Source: Desulfuromonas sp. KJ2020 (GTDB lineage: Bacteria; Desulfobacterota; Desulfuromonadia; Desulfuromonadales; SZUA-540). From it: DNA of 64,000 nucleotides. Below are positions 16,788 through 26,328 of the stretch, in pieces. Location of the stretch: contig NZ_JAKUKE010000001.1 of the NCBI RefSeq assembly GCF_024197615.1, forward strand, positions 1,592,773-1,656,772. The letters run 5' to 3'. The position numbers and the translations under genes are program-made. Below the pieces are notes generated by a model. The model ran no database searches. It was not told the DNA's origin and saw nothing but the letters and a program-made list of their open reading frames with translations. Positions within the stretch are counted from its first letter, which is position 1, and each line of letters starts with the position of its first letter.

Positions 16788-17642
16788 ATGTCGCAGCTGC
16801 AAAGAGAGTTGAGCCAGCACCGTTTTGTGGTGACTACGGAGATTGCGCCCCCCAAGGGAGTGGATCTGTCGGCAGCGCTGGCCAAGGCCCGCGCGCTGCA
16901 AGGCATTACGGCAGTGAATGTCACGGACAATCAGGGGGGCAACATGCGTCTGTCTCCCCTGGTGCTGGCCGCCCGCCTGCTGGAGGCGGGTGTCGAGCCG
17001 ATTCTGCAGCTGACCTGTCGCGACCGCAACCGTCTGGCCCTGCAGGCGGATCTGCTTGGCGCGGCGGCCCTGGGGGTGGAGAATGTCCTGCTCCTCTCCG
17101 GGGACCATATGCGCTTCGGCGATCATCCGCAAGCGAAGGCGGTCTTCGACCTCGATTCGGTACAGCTGCTGCAGGCCGTGTCGCATCTCAATCTGGGGCG
17201 GGATATGGCGGACCGGAAGCTGCAGGGCGTGCCCAGTTTCTTCGCCGGGGCGGCGGTATCCCCGGGGGCCGAGCCCTTCGAGCTGATGTTTCAGAAATAT
17301 CGGAAGAAGGTGGAAGGCGGAGCCCGTTTCTTTCAGACCCAGGCGATTTTCGCGGAAGACAAGCTGCGTCGCTTCATGGACGCCGCCCGCCCTCTCGGCA
17401 TTCCCGTGCTGCTGGGGGTGCTGCTGTTGAAGAACGCCGCGACGGCCCGCTTTCTCAACGCCAACATCCCCGGGGTGCAGGTGCCGCCGGAACTGGTGGA
17501 ACGCCTGGAGCAGGCGGCCGACCCCCTGGCCGCAGGGGTGGCCATCGCCCGTCAGCAGGTCGCCCTGGCGCGGGAGATCTGCCAGGGAGTGCATCTCATG
17601 AGTCTGGGACAGGAAGAACTGATCCCGGCCATGCTGACCTGA
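16788..17642 (+). CDS. metF: Methylenetetrahydrofolate reductase (short MetF)
   Basis: A 284-residue MTHFR TIM barrel that reduces methylene-THF to methyl-THF using FAD. Motifs: [13 protein letters not shown] near the start, [19 protein letters not shown] and LLLSGDH, and FFQTQAIF. With the adjacent metV it should form a MetVF complex, as in anaerobes with a methyl branch of the Wood-Ljungdahl or reductive glycine type. Confidence 0.92.
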   Translation: MSQLQRELSQHRFVVTTEIAPPKGVDLSAALAKARALQGITAVNVTDNQGGNMRLSPLVLAARLLEAGVEPILQLTCRDRNRLALQADLLGAAALGVENVLLLSGDHMRFGDHPQAKAVFDLDSVQLLQAVSHLNLGRDMADRKLQGVPSFFAGAAVSPGAEPFELMFQKYRKKVEGGARFFQTQAIFAEDKLRRFMDAARPLGIPVLLGVLLLKNAATARFLNANIPGVQVPPELVERLEQAADPLAAGVAIARQQVALAREICQGVHLMSLGQEELIPAMLT

Positions 17643-17660
17643 AGCAAAAGGAGGGACCGC

Positions 17661-18752
17661 ATGAAAAAGACGCCGCTCAATGCCGTACACAAGGAGATGA
17701 GCGCTCGCATGGTCGACTTCGGCGGCTGGGAGATGCCGGTGCAGTACCGCGGGGTTATCGACGAGCACCTGGCCGTCCGCCATGCCGCCGGCCTCTTCGA
17801 TGTCTCTCACATGGGAGAGATCGCCGTTAAGGGCAACGGGGCGCTCGATTTTATCCAGCAACTGACCATCAATGATGCCAGCCGCCTGGTCAATGGCCAG
17901 GTCCAGTACAGCGCCCTGTGCTACCCGCACGGCGGCACGGTGGATGATGTGACCCTCTACCGCTTTGATCACGACCATTACCTCTTCTGCGTCAACGCCT
18001 CCAACATCGACAAGGATTTCGCCTGGATGCAGGAAGTGCTGGAAGAGGGGGATTTCGGTGACGTCCAGCTGCACAACGTCAGCGACGATTTCGCCCAGCT
18101 GGCCCTGCAGGGCCCCGGCGCCCAGACCATCCTCTCCCGCCTCACCGACACCCGTCTCGACCAGATCGCCACCTACCACTTTTATGAGGGGCTGGTGGCC
18201 GGCGAACCGGCCGTTATCTCCCGCACCGGCTATACCGGCGAGGACGGCTTCGAACTCTATTTCGACCCAGCGGCCGCCGTGGCCATCTGGCGGGCCTTGC
18301 TGGAGGCCGGTGCTCCCGACGGACTGGAGCCCATCGGCCTGGGTGCTCGCGACACCCTGCGCCTGGAGAAGAAACACGCCCTCTACGGCCATGAACTGTC
18401 GCCGGAGATTTCTCCCCTGGAGGCCGGGCTGGGGTGGATTACCGCCTTCGATAAGCCTGCCTTCATCGGCCGCGAAGCCCTGCTCCGGCTCAAGAAGGAG
18501 GGGCTGCCGCGCCGCCTGGTCGGCTTCGCCATGGTCGAGGCGGGTATTCCCCGCGCCGGCTATCCGCTCTTTGTCGGCGACGAGGAGGTCGGCCTGGTTA
18601 CCAGCGGCACCCTGTCTCCCTCGCTGCGGGTCGGCATCGGTCTGGCCCTGGTCAAGCCGACCCAGGCCGCCGTCGGCACCGCGCTGCAGGTCGGTATCCG
18701 TCAGCGCCGGGTGGCGGCCCGCATCGTCAAGACACCCTTTGTGAAGAGATAA
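17661..18752 (+). CDS. gcvT: Glycine cleavage system T protein (aminomethyltransferase)
   Basis: A 363-residue T protein that transfers the methylene group from aminomethyl-lipoyl H protein to THF, releasing ammonia. Motifs: [47 protein letters not shown]. Starts 18 bp after metF with AAAAGGAGGGACC. Part of the gcvT-gcvH-gcvPA-gcvPB set. Confidence 0.96.
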   Translation: MKKTPLNAVHKEMSARMVDFGGWEMPVQYRGVIDEHLAVRHAAGLFDVSHMGEIAVKGNGALDFIQQLTINDASRLVNGQVQYSALCYPHGGTVDDVTLYRFDHDHYLFCVNASNIDKDFAWMQEVLEEGDFGDVQLHNVSDDFAQLALQGPGAQTILSRLTDTRLDQIATYHFYEGLVAGEPAVISRTGYTGEDGFELYFDPAAAVAIWRALLEAGAPDGLEPIGLGARDTLRLEKKHALYGHELSPEISPLEAGLGWITAFDKPAFIGREALLRLKKEGLPRRLVGFAMVEAGIPRAGYPLFVGDEEVGLVTSGTLSPSLRVGIGLALVKPTQAAVGTALQVGIRQRRVAARIVKTPFVKR

Positions 18753-18796
18753 CCCCCAACCCCTTTGTACCGTTTCAGCCAAAAGGAGGACGAACG

Positions 18797-19183
18797 ATGG
18801 AATTTCCCGAGGAGCTCAAGTACACCGAGGAGCACGAGTGGGTCCTGGTCGAGGACACGATCATCACTATCGGCATCACCGATTTTGCCCAGGACAGCCT
18901 GGGCGATGTGGTCTTTGTCGAACTGCCGGAAGTCGGCGCCGAAGTAGTGGCCGGTAAGTCCTTCGGCGTGGTCGAGTCGGTCAAGGCCGTTTCCGACATC
19001 TATGCCCCTGTTTCCGGGGAAGTGGTAGAAATCAACGAAGAGCTCCCCGAAACGCCGGAGCTGATCAACACCTCGCCCTACGAGGACGGCTGGATGATCA
19101 AGGTGCGCATCAACGATCCGGCCGATCTGGCTGACCTGATGGACGCCGACGCCTACCAGGCCTTTGTCGAGGAGGAAGAATAG
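18797..19183 (+). CDS. gcvH: Glycine cleavage system H protein
   Basis: A 128-residue lipoyl carrier. The lipoylated lysine is in [16 protein letters not shown]-terminal YTEEHEWV and C-terminal GWMIKVRI are typical. It shuttles the aminomethyl group between P, T and L proteins. AAAAGGAGGA lies upstream of the ATG. Confidence 0.96.
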   Translation: MEFPEELKYTEEHEWVLVEDTIITIGITDFAQDSLGDVVFVELPEVGAEVVAGKSFGVVESVKAVSDIYAPVSGEVVEINEELPETPELINTSPYEDGWMIKVRINDPADLADLMDADAYQAFVEEEE

Positions 19184-19212
19184 ACGCCCAGCAGAACACG
19201 GAGAGAGCGGAC

Positions 19213-20565
19213 ATGAGCCATCCTTATATCCCCCACACCGAAGAGGACGTCCGGCAGATGCTGAACACTGTTGGCGTCCCGACGGTGGATGCCCTGTTTG
19301 AAGGCCTTCCCGGCGAGGTCCGGCTGACGCGACCCCTTGAGCTGCCCGGTCCGCTGGCCGAAAGCGATCTGCTGCGGGACTTAAAGCGTTTGGCCGACCA
19401 GAACGCCACGGTGGAGAGTCATGTAAGTTTCCTCGGCGGCGGCGCCTACAATCACTTTATCCCCGCCGCGGTCGACTATCTGGTCTCTCGCAGCGAGTTC
19501 ACCACGGCCTATACCCCGTACCAGCCGGAGATCAGCCAGGGCACCCTGCAGGCCATTTTCGAATTTCAGACGATGATCTGTCAGCTGACGGGGATGGACG
19601 TGGCCAACGCCTCCATGTACGACGGCGCTTCCGCCTGCGCCGAGGCGGTGCTGATGGCCGTGCGGGCCACCCGGCGCCGGCGGGTGCTGATATCCGGAGC
19701 CCTGCACCCCCACTACCGGGAGACGGTGCGCACCTACTGCCAGTGTCTCGAGGTGGAGCTGGTGGAGGTGCCCTGGGACACTTCGGGAAGGACATCGCCT
19801 CCGGCACTCCGGGAGCTGCTCGATGGCGAGACGGCGGCGCTGGTGGCCGGCTATCCCAATTTCTTCGGCGTGATTGAAGGGGTGGCGGACCTGGCCGAAG
19901 CCGCTCATGCCGCCGGCGCCCGTCTGGTCGTCGCCGTGCCGGAGCCGGTCGCCCTCGGTCTGCTCAAAGCGCCCGGCGAGCTGGGGGCCGATATCGTCGT
20001 CGGGGAGGGGCAGAGTTTCGGCATTCCCCTCTCCTTCGGCGGCCCGTCTCTCGGCTTCTTCGCCTGCCGCCAGCAGGATCTGCGCTCCATGCCCGGCCGC
20101 CTGGTCGGCGAGACCGTCGACGCGCAGGGGAAACGCGGCTACGTGCTGACCCTGTCCACCCGCGAGCAGCATATCCGCCGGGAAAAAGCGACCTCCAATA
20201 TCTGCTCCAACCAGGGCCTGTGTGCGCTGACCGCCACCATCTGGCTTGCCCTCCTTGGCAAGAAGGGGATTCGCGAGCTGGCCCAGCACAATCTGGCCAA
20301 GGCCGCCTACGCCCGTCGACAGATCGCGGCCCTGCCCGGCTTCTCCCTCCCCTTTACCGGGCCGGTCTTCAATGAATTCGTGGTGAAGGTTCCCGGCAGG
20401 GTCCAGATGCTTCTCGACCGCCTGGCGGGGCTGGGTATCCTGGGGGGCATTGCCCTGGCGCCCTGGTACGAAGGGATGGATGATTGCCTGCTGGTCTGCG
20501 TGACCGAACAGAACAGCCGCGCGCAGATCGACGCGCTGGTGGCCGCCCTGGCAGGAGGTGCCTGA
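19213..20565 (+). CDS. gcvPA: Glycine dehydrogenase (decarboxylating) subunit 1
   Basis: A 450-residue N-terminal half of the split P protein. Motifs: HYIPHTEEDV-type start (YIPHTEEDVRQML), FLGGGAYNHFIPAAVDYL, YTPYQPEISQGTLQ and NICSNQGLCAL. It pairs with the PLP-bearing subunit 2 encoded next; the stop and the next start overlap by one base. Confidence 0.96.
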   Translation: MSHPYIPHTEEDVRQMLNTVGVPTVDALFEGLPGEVRLTRPLELPGPLAESDLLRDLKRLADQNATVESHVSFLGGGAYNHFIPAAVDYLVSRSEFTTAYTPYQPEISQGTLQAIFEFQTMICQLTGMDVANASMYDGASACAEAVLMAVRATRRRRVLISGALHPHYRETVRTYCQCLEVELVEVPWDTSGRTSPPALRELLDGETAALVAGYPNFFGVIEGVADLAEAAHAAGARLVVAVPEPVALGLLKAPGELGADIVVGEGQSFGIPLSFGGPSLGFFACRQQDLRSMPGRLVGETVDAQGKRGYVLTLSTREQHIRREKATSNICSNQGLCALTATIWLALLGKKGIRELAQHNLAKAAYARRQIAALPGFSLPFTGPVFNEFVVKVPGRVQMLLDRLAGLGILGGIALAPWYEGMDDCLLVCVTEQNSRAQIDALVAALAGGA

Positions 20566-22028
20566 TGGAGAGTCTGGGAACGACGGGCCTTGTCCTCAAC
20601 GAAAAGCTGCTCTTTGAACATTCCGATCCGGGCCGACAGGGCTATTCCCTGCCGCCGCTGGACGTGGAGGAGGCGACCTTGCCGGCGGGCCTGACCCGCG
20701 ACGAGGTCGGCGGCCTCCCCGAGCTGTCGGAAGTGGACGTGGTGCGCCACTTCACCCGACTCTCCACCTGGAACTACGGGGTCGACTCGGGCTTTTACCC
20801 CCTTGGCAGCTGCACCATGAAGTACAATCCCAAAGTCAACGAGGTGGTCGCGCGACTGCCGGGTTTTGCCGCCACCCATCCCCATGCGCCGGCCGCGCTC
20901 TGCCAGGGGGCGCTCGAACTGATGCACGATCTGCAGCAGGCGTTGGCCGAAATCTCCGGTTTTCCGGCCCTGTCCCTGCAGCCGGCGGCGGGCGCCCAGG
21001 GGGAGTTCGCCGGCATGCTGGTCATCCGCGCCTGGCACGAATCCCGGGGGGAGAAGCGTCACCGGGTGCTGATCCCCGATACGGCTCACGGTACCAACCC
21101 CGCCTCGGCCGCCCTGTGCGGCTATGAGGTCAGTCCCGTGGCTTCCGGAGCCGACGGCCGCCTCAGCGCCGCCGCCGTAGCGGCGCAGATGACCGAGGAC
21201 GTCGCCGCCCTCATGGTGACCAATCCGAACACCCTGGGGCTTTTCGAGTCGGATATCGCCGAAATCTGCCGCATCGTGCATGCCAAGGGGGGGCTGGTCT
21301 ACTGCGACGGCGCCAACCTCAATGCCCTGCTCGGCATGGCCCGGCCGGGGGACATGGGCATCGATGTCATGCACTTCAATCTGCACAAGACCTTTGCCAC
21401 TCCGCATGGCGGCGGTGGTCCCGGCGCCGGTCCGGTGGGGGGCTGCGCCAAGCTCGCTCCTTTTCTGCCCGCCCCGGTCGTCGAGAAGACCGCCGAGGGC
21501 TATCGGCTCACAAGCCCCGACCGCTCCGTCGGCCGGGTGAAGGCCTTTCACGGTCACTTCGGCGTCCTCGTCAAGGCCTATGCCTACATTCGCAGCATGG
21601 GTGCCGACGGGCTCAAGCGGGTGGCGCACATGGCCGTACTCAACGCCAATTATGTGCGGGCCCGCCTGCAGGAGGTCTATCATCTCCCCTACCGCGGGCG
21701 GTCTCTGCACGAGGTGGTCTTCTCCGATAAAAATTTGGAGGGTGGCTGCCATACCCTCGATCTGGCCAAGCGCCTCATCGACTACGGCTACCATCCGCCC
21801 ACCATCTACTTCCCGCTCGTGGTCAAGGGCGCCATCATGATTGAGCCGACCGAGACGGAGAGCCTCGAAACCCTCGACGAATTCTGCGAGGCGATGCTGG
21901 CCATCGCCCGCGAGTCTCGGCAGAGTCCCGAATTGCTTCTCAAGGCTCCTGGTCGTACGCGCATCGGGCGACTGGATGAAACGGCGGCAGCCCGGCGACC
22001 CAAGCTGAAGTGGGAAAAATCAGACTGA
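20565..22028 (+). CDS. gcvPB: Glycine dehydrogenase (decarboxylating) subunit 2
   Basis: A 487-residue C-terminal half of the split P protein. The PLP lysine is in FNLHKTFATPHGGGGPG; other motifs are GSCTMKYNPK, PDTAHGTNPASA and HFGVLVKAYAYI. It decarboxylates glycine and loads the H protein. The start at 20565 overlaps the gcvPA stop (TGATG), with GGCAGGAGGTGCC before it. The L protein gene is not in this window. Confidence 0.96.
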   Translation: MESLGTTGLVLNEKLLFEHSDPGRQGYSLPPLDVEEATLPAGLTRDEVGGLPELSEVDVVRHFTRLSTWNYGVDSGFYPLGSCTMKYNPKVNEVVARLPGFAATHPHAPAALCQGALELMHDLQQALAEISGFPALSLQPAAGAQGEFAGMLVIRAWHESRGEKRHRVLIPDTAHGTNPASAALCGYEVSPVASGADGRLSAAAVAAQMTEDVAALMVTNPNTLGLFESDIAEICRIVHAKGGLVYCDGANLNALLGMARPGDMGIDVMHFNLHKTFATPHGGGGPGAGPVGGCAKLAPFLPAPVVEKTAEGYRLTSPDRSVGRVKAFHGHFGVLVKAYAYIRSMGADGLKRVAHMAVLNANYVRARLQEVYHLPYRGRSLHEVVFSDKNLEGGCHTLDLAKRLIDYGYHPPTIYFPLVVKGAIMIEPTETESLETLDEFCEAMLAIARESRQSPELLLKAPGRTRIGRLDETAAARRPKLKWEKSD

Positions 22029-22032
22029 AGGA

Positions 22033-22056
22033 GGGGGCCCGCAAGGGCCCTTTCCT
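22033..22056 (+). terminator. Short hairpin after gcvPB
   Basis: GGGCCC / GGGCCC around a GCAA loop followed by TTTCC; a modest terminator candidate between gcvPB and the convergent TonB-like gene. Confidence 0.45.
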
Positions 22057-22981
22057 ATAGGATGTCACCAGGCCGGGAAGAAAAACTGGTCAGGTGATAT
22101 TGGAAGAAGACGAAGATGGTCAGGGTCTCTTTCTCGTAGTAGCGGGAAAGAGCGCCGTAGGGAGCACCCTTGCGTACGGCATCGATCGCTTCCTGGTCAA
22201 GCAGCGGGTAGCCGGAGCTCTCCTTGAGTTCCACGTCCCGCAGAGTGCCGTCCTTGTTGACGGTGACCTGTAGCAGGCAGCGTCCCTGTTCCCCCCGTTC
22301 GGCGGCACGGGCGGGATAGCTCCACACCCCGTAGATGTTGTCCCGGAAGCGGCGGAAGAAGGAATTCAGCAGGTCGTTTTCCATGTCCAGCCAGACCGCC
22401 TGACTTTCTTCCACATCCTCTCGATACTTATTTCGCCACTCCTGCAGATACTGGTTGGCGCTTTTGGCCGCGGCCTGATTAAGGGCTGCCATCAGGGCTT
22501 TTTTATCCGGCAGCTCCGCCGGTTGCTCCGGTGCTGCCGGCGCTGGACCGGTGGTGCCGGGCCGGGACTCGATGCCTGCCTTGGCCGAGGGGCGCTCGGC
22601 GGGCGTTTCGGGGGCCGGGGGCGTCGGAGACGGAGGTTGTTGCGGCCGCGGCGGTGCCGAAGGAGCGCTGGGGGTCCGATCCTCGATGAAATCGCCCTTG
22701 GGGGCCGTCTCTCTTTCCACCTGCTGGTCGGCGGGGCCGAGACGTTTGGCGGGGGTCTGGCGCGGCTGTTCCGGCGGGGTGACGACCGGAGCGTCGAGTT
22801 CGCGCTCCCGGGCCGGGCGTCTGGGCTCGGGCGGGCGCATCTCCACGACCATGGGCGTGTCGGCCTCGGGTTCGGGGAAAAGGGAGCGCTGCGGCACCAA
22901 AAGGAGCAGCAGGAGATGCACCAGCAGGGACAGAATGATAAAGACCAGGATCATCGGATCCTGGTTGCGGCTGAATTGCAT
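22055..22981 (-). CDS. TonB-like protein with C-terminal TonB domain
   Basis: A 308-residue protein with the TonB plan: one N-terminal membrane segment (residues ~9-29), a long Pro/Glu-rich periplasmic stretch (~35-165), and a C-terminal TonB domain (residues ~210-285; WSYPARAAERGEQGRCLLQVTVNKDGTL, then DQEAIDAVRKGAPYG). It probably transmits proton-motive energy to an outer-membrane receptor, but no receptor or exbBD genes are adjacent, so the partner is unknown. Confidence 0.85.
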   Translation of the reverse strand: MQFSRNQDPMILVFIILSLLVHLLLLLLVPQRSLFPEPEADTPMVVEMRPPEPRRPARERELDAPVVTPPEQPRQTPAKRLGPADQQVERETAPKGDFIEDRTPSAPSAPPRPQQPPSPTPPAPETPAERPSAKAGIESRPGTTGPAPAAPEQPAELPDKKALMAALNQAAAKSANQYLQEWRNKYREDVEESQAVWLDMENDLLNSFFRRFRDNIYGVWSYPARAAERGEQGRCLLQVTVNKDGTLRDVELKESSGYPLLDQEAIDAVRKGAPYGALSRYYEKETLTIFVFFQYHLTSFSSRPGDIL

Positions 22982-23093
22982 AAGGCAACGATGTCGTTAA
23001 TAGGAAAAGGTTTACGGACAGTATACATGAATACCGCCGAGGGAGGCCAGCGCTCATTCATCGGGAAGAAGCGGCTCGGTCTGGGGAAAATGG

Positions 23094-23123
23094 TTGACCT
23101 TGGCAGGGAGCTTCAGGTATAAA
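23094..23123 (+). promoter_or_regulatory. Predicted sigma-70 promoter of pta
   Basis: TTGACC and TATAAA separated by 18 bp, followed by AAGGAGGA and the pta ATG at 23166. Confidence 0.55.
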
Positions 23124-23165
23124 ATGAGGCTTTAATAAAACCCTGTTTTGAAGGAGGAACCTCTT

Positions 23166-24167
23166 ATGCATTTGGTCGATCAGATTAAAACAAAAGCCCG
23201 GCAAAATGTGCAGACCGTTGTTTTGCCGGAAGGGTACGACGACCGCATGATTCAGGCTGCCGGCCAGATTGTTCAGGACGGCCTGGCCAGGGTGGTGCTG
23301 CTGGGCCAGCCTGATGCGCTTACGGCCAGGGCCCGCGAACTCCAGGCATCTCTGGAAGGAGTCACCTGTCTCGATCCCAAAACGGCGCCGCAGTTGGAAG
23401 CCTACGTGGATGAACTGGTCGAACTGCGAAAGAAAAAGGGGCTGAGCCGCGAGGAGGCCAAGGCGCTGTTGACCGCCGAGGACAATCTCTACTTCGGCGC
23501 CATGATGGTGCGCAAGGGGGATGCCGGCGGTGCCGTGGCCGGGGCTTTTAATACCACGGGCGATGTGTTGCGCGCCGCGTTTCAGGTGATCGGCACCTCG
23601 CCGGGGATGAAGACCGTCTCCTCTGTCTTCCTCATGGTGACCAAAAATACGGCCTTCGGTGAAAACGGAGTTCTGCTCTTCGCCGACTGCGCCGTTAACC
23701 CCAATCCCGATGCCGAAGCTCTGGCCGAAATTGCCGTGGCCACGGCCAGAAGCTGCAAGAGCTTCCTTGGTGTCGAGGCCCGCGTCGGCATGCTGTCCTT
23801 TTCCACCAAAGGCAGTGCCAGCCACCAGGATGTGGACAAGGTGCTCAAGGCGCTCGAGTTGGCCAAAAAACTCGACCCCTCGCTGCAGATCGACGGCGAG
23901 CTGCAGGCCGATGCAGCGCTGCTGCCTAAGGTTGGTGAAAAGAAGGCCCCGGGTTCTCCGGTGGCAGGCAAGGCCAACACCCTCATCTTCCCCGATCTCG
24001 ATGCCGGCAATATCGGCTACAAGCTGGTGGAAAGAATAGCCGGTGCCGAGGCGGTCGGCCCCATCATTCAGGGACTGGCCAAGCCGGTGAACGATCTTTC
24101 CCGCGGCTGCTCCGTGGAAGACATCATCAGCGTCGCCGCTATCACGGCGGTGCAGGCCCAGGGTTGA
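23166..24167 (+). CDS. pta: Phosphate acetyltransferase
   Basis: A 333-residue short-form Pta that interconverts acetyl-CoA and acetyl phosphate. Motifs: [70 protein letters not shown] and [14 protein letters not shown]. The start at 23166 follows AAGGAGGAACCTCTT. It is convergent with ackA, with which it forms the acetate activation or excretion pathway. Confidence 0.96.
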   Translation: MHLVDQIKTKARQNVQTVVLPEGYDDRMIQAAGQIVQDGLARVVLLGQPDALTARARELQASLEGVTCLDPKTAPQLEAYVDELVELRKKKGLSREEAKALLTAEDNLYFGAMMVRKGDAGGAVAGAFNTTGDVLRAAFQVIGTSPGMKTVSSVFLMVTKNTAFGENGVLLFADCAVNPNPDAEALAEIAVATARSCKSFLGVEARVGMLSFSTKGSASHQDVDKVLKALELAKKLDPSLQIDGELQADAALLPKVGEKKAPGSPVAGKANTLIFPDLDAGNIGYKLVERIAGAEAVGPIIQGLAKPVNDLSRGCSVEDIISVAAITAVQAQG

Positions 24168-24198
24168 TGCCGTAATTCTGGCAGTCAGCGTAAACGCA

Positions 24199-24238
24199 AA
24201 AAGGCCGGCGGATAACCATCCGCCGGCCTTTTTGCGTA
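24199..24238. terminator. Bidirectional terminator between pta and ackA
   Basis: AAAAAGGCCGGCGGAT / ATCCGCCGGCCTTTTT with A and T runs on either side; serves both convergent genes. Confidence 0.92.
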
Positions 24239-24250
24239 ATTTTCCGCGTT

Positions 24251-25516
24251 CTATTTGCGCTGAAAGTCGCTGCTGGCAAAAGAATAGCAGAACTGCATAT
24301 GGTCGGTATAGGTGTCTTCGAGAATGCCGACGACGTCTTCGGTAAAGACCAGTTCTTCATCTGTGGGGATAACAAACACCTTGACCTTGGAGTCGGGCTT
24401 GGTGATGACCGTCTCCCTTTTGCGCGTCATGGTGTTACGGTTCTTTTCCTTGTCAAGGAGGATTCCCATGAATTCGAGACCTTCCAGGGCCTTCTCCCGA
24501 ATGAGCCAGGCCATCTCGCCGACTCCGGCTGTGAACACAACGGCGTCGATGCCGCCGATGGCCGCGGCATAGGTGCCGATATATTTTTTGAGGCGGTAGG
24601 CTTCGATTTCAAGCGCCAGTTGGCAGCGCTCGTCGCCTTTTTCTGCTCCTTCGATAACGTCGCGGCGGTCGGTGAACTGGCCGGTGATGCCGTAGATGCC
24701 GCTCTTCTTGTTGAGGATGGAGTCGATCTCGCGAGGGTTGAAGCCTTCCTGATCCATAATAAAGGCCGGGATGGCAGGATCGATGTCGCCGCAGCGTGTC
24801 CCCATGACGGCCCCTTCGAGCGGCGTCAGGCCCATGGTGGTGTCGACGGAGACGCCCCCCTTGATGGCGCAATGGGACACGCCGTTGCCAATGTGCATGG
24901 TGATGATGTTGCAGTCCTTCGGGGCTTTGTCGAGCAGGACCGCCGCCCGCTTGGAAACATAGAGGTGGCTGGTGCCGTGAAAACCGTAGCGACGCACGCC
25001 GTATTTTTCGTACCACTCGTAGGGCAGGGGGTAGATGTAGGCGTGCTGCGGCATTGTCTGGTGGAAGGCGGTGTCGAAAATGGCCACGTGAGGAACGTTG
25101 GGCAGCACAGCCTGGGCGGCTTCGATGCCGGCGATATTGGGCGGATTGTGCAAAGGGGCCAGATGCTGGACGTCCTTGATGGCGTTCAGAACCTCGTCGT
25201 CGATGCGAACGGACCGGGTGAATTTTTCACCGCCGTGGACGACTCGATGGCCGACGGCAGAGATTTTGTTCAGATCGCTGACCACCCCATGGGTTTTGTC
25301 GGTCAAGGTTTTAATAATAAGGTGCATGGCCACCTTATGGTCAGGGCATTCGTACTCTTCCCGGTAGGTCTCCCGTCCGGGAACTTCGTGAACGATAAAA
25401 GAGTCCCCGATGGTGACACGCTCGACCATGCCTTTGGCGATGACTTCCTTCCGTTCCCAGTCAAAGAGCTGGTATTTGAGTGATGAGCTGCCGCAGTTCA
25501 GAGCGAGTATATCCAT
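24251..25516 (-). CDS. ackA: Acetate kinase
   Basis: A 421-residue ASKHA-fold kinase, slightly longer than the ~400 of E. coli. Motifs: LALNCGSSSLKYQLF, VGHRVVHGGEKF, FDTAFHQTMP, HIGNGVSHCAIKGG, TMGLTPLEGAVMGTRCGDIDPA and FTAGVGE. It forms ATP and acetate from acetyl phosphate. A ribosome site (GAGGAGG) precedes the ATG. Confidence 0.96.
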   Translation of the reverse strand: MDILALNCGSSSLKYQLFDWERKEVIAKGMVERVTIGDSFIVHEVPGRETYREEYECPDHKVAMHLIIKTLTDKTHGVVSDLNKISAVGHRVVHGGEKFTRSVRIDDEVLNAIKDVQHLAPLHNPPNIAGIEAAQAVLPNVPHVAIFDTAFHQTMPQHAYIYPLPYEWYEKYGVRRYGFHGTSHLYVSKRAAVLLDKAPKDCNIITMHIGNGVSHCAIKGGVSVDTTMGLTPLEGAVMGTRCGDIDPAIPAFIMDQEGFNPREIDSILNKKSGIYGITGQFTDRRDVIEGAEKGDERCQLALEIEAYRLKKYIGTYAAAIGGIDAVVFTAGVGEMAWLIREKALEGLEFMGILLDKEKNRNTMTRKRETVITKPDSKVKVFVIPTDEELVFTEDVVGILEDTYTDHMQFCYSFASSDFQRK

Positions 25517-25802
25517 GAAGCGAATGTCCTCCTCGGATTAGGTAGATAAGATAGCCGAATATTTCAAAATATTGTTTTATATGACTGAAAAAATTTGTTG
25601 AAAATAAAAAATGTCCGCAATGAATTCAGCCGGTTGGACCACTGGATAGCGGATAAAAATGTTCTAGAAGACTATAGCAACGCTGTTCGGATTGCAAGAA
25701 CTTTGTTTCATTTTCAGGGTTCTTTGGGGGTGGACACGGGGTGGCAACTGGTGTATATATGCCCGATGAGAAGACAATAAACAGGAAAAGGAGGTGATTC
25801 CT

Positions 25803-25973
25803 TTGGCTCACACTATTACTGAAGAGTGTATCAACTGCGGTGCTTGCGAACCCGTCTGCCCCGTTGACGCCATCAGCGAGCAGGGTGACGTTCGCGTCAT
25901 CGACGCAGCTACCTGCACTGATTGCGGCGCCTGTGTCGACACCTGCCCCGTCGACGCGATCGAGGCTCCCTGA
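25803..25973 (+). CDS. 2[4Fe-4S] ferredoxin
   Basis: A 56-residue ferredoxin starting with TTG: two CxxCxxCxxxCP motifs (CINCGACEPVCP and CTDCGACVDTCP), as in clostridial-type ferredoxins. It carries low-potential electrons in the cytoplasm. The TTG start is supported by an excellent ribosome site (AAGGAGGTGA) 6 bp upstream, which matches the 16S anti-SD almost perfectly. Confidence 0.93.
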   Translation: MAHTITEECINCGACEPVCPVDAISEQGDVRVIDAATCTDCGACVDTCPVDAIEAP

Positions 25974-25985
25974 TCGACCCGTACC

Positions 25986-26018
25986 AAGGGGCGGCTCTCG
26001 GGCCGCCCCTGATTTTTT
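25986..26018 (+). terminator. Terminator after the ferredoxin gene
   Basis: AGGGGCGGC / GCCGCCCCT stem followed by GATTTTTTC. Confidence 0.85.
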
Positions 26019-26062
26019 CTGCCATCCCCTGAAATTTATTCCTCGGTAAACGGGAGGTTCGC

Positions 26063-26254
26063 ATGTTCGGATTGGGCACCACGGAGCTCGTCATTATTCT
26101 GGTGCTGGTGCTGGTGATCTTTGGTGCCGGCAAGTTGCCCGAAATCGGTGGTGCCCTTGGCAAGGGCATCCGCAACTTCAAGAAAGCCACCCAGGAACCC
26201 GATGAAATAGATATCAGCCCTGACCGCAAGGATGAAGACGAGGAGCCGAAGTAG
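26063..26254 (+). CDS. tatA: Twin-arginine translocase subunit TatA/TatE
   Basis: A 63-residue TatA-type protein: one membrane helix (residues ~5-20), the hinge [23 protein letters not shown] and an acidic tail. It forms the protein-conducting part of the Tat pathway. GGGAGG precedes the ATG. tatB/tatC are not adjacent. Confidence 0.93.
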   Translation: MFGLGTTELVIILVLVLVIFGAGKLPEIGGALGKGIRNFKKATQEPDEIDISPDRKDEDEEPK

Positions 26255-26272
26255 GGACCCTCAGGCTGGAAG

Positions 26273-26316
26273 CACCAACTAAAAAAGCCGCACATTGTGC
26301 GGCTTTTTTAGTTGGT
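26273..26316. terminator. Bidirectional terminator
   Basis: A nearly perfect 18-bp stem (ACCAACTAAAAAAGCCGCAC / complement) with A and T runs, between tatA and the convergent zinc-ribbon gene. Confidence 0.9.
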
Positions 26317-26328
26317 GAAACAGTGAAG

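Noticed and set aside
16395-18782. 795-codon minus-strand open frame
   Set aside because: It is the shadow of metF and gcvT, which are clear family members; the translation is low-complexity and has no domain.
22523-23122. 199-codon plus-strand frame opposite the TonB-like gene
   Set aside because: Shadow of the Pro/Glu-rich region of the minus-strand gene.
24299-25483. 394-codon plus-strand frame opposite ackA
   Set aside because: Antisense of a well-conserved acetate kinase; no ribosome site.
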